Assembly (NCBI GenBank): GCA_021730635.1
Contig: JAJNNC010000003.1
Location: 248,001 to 312,000 of the forward strand
Origin: Catalimonadaceae bacterium JC749
GTDB lineage: Bacteria > Bacteroidota > Bacteroidia > Cytophagales > Cyclobacteriaceae
Length of the DNA: 64,000 bases
Direction of reading: 5' to 3'
This document shows positions 63,075 through 64,000 of this stretch, in pieces; the stretch's first letter is position 1; every line of letters begins with the position of its first letter. Both the position numbers and the translations under genes were made by a program. Below the pieces are notes generated by a model. It had not been told where the DNA came from and made no database searches. It saw only the letters and a list, made by a program, of their open reading frames with translations.

Positions 63075-64000
63075 TTATGGCTGATCACCATCAAGATCAG
63101 TACGTTGTCGTAGGACTTTCAGGTGATCTCCTGCATCTTGCATTTCATACAGTTTGCCCCGGGCATTTCTGAAAGGACGGTGAAGTACCATCATCAATTG
63201 GCCTTCAAAAGTGTGAAATAACATACCGTGGCCGCTGTCTTGTTTTACGATAGGCTGCAATTGCTCCCAAGGCCCCTCAAGTTGCCCTGATTGGGAACGT
63301 GCCACAGTCTGTACATACACTCCATTTTCATAGCTAGACCAGAGCATGAGCAGTTTTTCGTCTTTTGTACGAAAAAGTTGGCATCCATCTGTGACATAGT
63401 GCAGGCCAAAATCGCGGGGACGAATTGATGCGTTCAGCCACGGCGCATCGGATGCCTTGAACAGATGAATTGGATTACCAGTGGCCTTTGAAAGGTCATC
63501 GTTCAATGGAACAGCTTCCATCGTACCGTCAATCTTCTGAATCCACTCATGCGCATAGACCATCCAGGGCTGTTCCTCAGGATCCATATAAAGCGTACCG
63601 TCCAGAGTCATGAAATCGGCAGGAAGAACAGGGCTATCTTTTTTAATTAATTCGAATGGCCCGTCGGGTGAATCACTAACGGCAATAATAGTGCTCCGCA
63701 TGTAATTTGTGCGCCATACCTCTGGCGGTTCAGCGATGACCTTGTTCTCATTGTGTAAGGTAGTAAAGAGATAAAATTTACCTTTATAGGCATGTACTTC
63801 CGGCGCCCAGGGATTGTCTTCAGGATCGGCCCAGGAGTTCACAGGTACGGTAAAGACAACGGTAGGCTTATCCCAATGGAGTAGATCTTTGCTTTTATAC
63901 ACCATGGTCCCTGAATTTTGATCACCTGTCATCTCTGGCACATTGGAGGTATAAAGATAGTAAGTCCTGGTAGGCTCGTGAGGCAGGATATAGGGATCAT
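63075..64000 (-). CDS. Glycoside hydrolase family 43-like, 5' end outside window
   Basis: The frame is open to the window edge, so the start lies further right; an internal GTG at 63941 is not the real start. The first visible residues DPYILPHEPTRTYYLYTSN match the GH43/GH62 five-bladed propeller start with the catalytic-base Asp region, followed by WADPEDNPWAPEVHAYKGKFYLF (second acidic residue) and FMTLDGTLYMDPE. GH43 enzymes cut arabinan, xylan and related plant polysaccharides. No signal peptide can be judged. Confidence 0.8.
   Translation of the reverse strand, partial: DPYILPHEPTRTYYLYTSNVPEMTGDQNSGTMVYKSKDLLHWDKPTVVFTVPVNSWADPEDNPWAPEVHAYKGKFYLFTTLHNENKVIAEPPEVWRTNYMRSTIIAVSDSPDGPFELIKKDSPVLPADFMTLDGTLYMDPEEQPWMVYAHEWIQKIDGTMEAVPLNDDLSKATGNPIHLFKASDAPWLNASIRPRDFGLHYVTDGCQLFRTKDEKLLMLWSSYENGVYVQTVARSQSGQLEGPWEQLQPIVKQDSGHGMLFHTFEGQLMMVLHRPFRNARGKLYEMQDAGDHLKVLRQRTDLDGDQP

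Noticed and set aside
1-64000. CRISPR array or rRNA genes
   Set aside because: No regularly spaced repeats with unique spacers and no rRNA sequence were seen anywhere in the window.

Overview
The window comes from a member of the Bacteroidota, most likely Cytophagales-like. The evidence is a type IX secretion sorting domain, DUF4252 proteins, Bacteroidota -33/-7 promoters (TTG, then TAnnTTTG), tRNA without encoded CCA, few Shine-Dalgarno sites, and many lipoproteins. Both ends cut through genes: a kelch-repeat surface protein on the left and a GH43-like protein on the right.

Region 1 (1-5.7 kb) holds the kelch protein, a VapBC-like toxin-antitoxin pair whose toxin is frameshifted, and the ribosome-assembly GTPases der and era. 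A 43-bp copy of the der 3' end lies on the far side of the toxin-antitoxin pair, so the pair probably arrived as a small insertion.

Region 2 (5705-16357) is a ~10.6-kb integrated element in the initiator tRNA gene. It is bounded by 72-bp direct repeats (tRNA 3' end plus terminator, 68/72 identical). It carries a tyrosine integrase, a ParE-type toxin-antitoxin pair, an excisionase-like HTH protein, a replication-initiator-like protein, a Septu-like defence pair (PtuA ATPase and PtuB HNH nuclease), an Mrr-like nuclease-fold protein with a changed catalytic motif, a collagen-like T9SS-exported protein, and an IS3 remnant. Just outside it (16.4-18.2 kb) lie more accessory genes: a TIR/deoxyribosyltransferase-like protein, a DUF4160-DUF2442 pair and a lone XRE regulator.

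Region 3 (18.5-50 kb) is mostly chromosomal housekeeping and regulation: lgt, a lytic transglycosylase, a cytochrome c, transporters, a DeoR regulator, a LemA/TPM cluster, a multi-PAS hybrid histidine kinase, an ECF sigma/anti-sigma/DUF4252/ABC operon, superoxide dismutase, a cation efflux protein, a CinA-like amidase, an S41 peptidase, an NhaC antiporter and a Cys/Met-metabolism PLP enzyme.

Region 4 (50.6-55.8 kb) is the most striking part. It is a co-directional cluster encoding a beta-helix lipoprotein, a double GNAT protein, a diiron protein resembling cyanobacterial aldehyde-deformylating oxygenase (all six metal ligands present), a peroxiredoxin-like protein, and a protein resembling cyanobacterial acyl-ACP reductase (Rossmann motif and catalytic-type Cys present). 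Together these suggest a fatty aldehyde/hydrocarbon pathway outside cyanobacteria.

Region 5 (55.9-64 kb) holds two cysteine-nucleophile alpha/beta hydrolases and a fragment of a third, a flavodoxin, an NmrA-like protein, an AraC regulator, an aminoglycoside phosphotransferase-like kinase, a phytanoyl-CoA dioxygenase-like protein and the partial GH43 gene.
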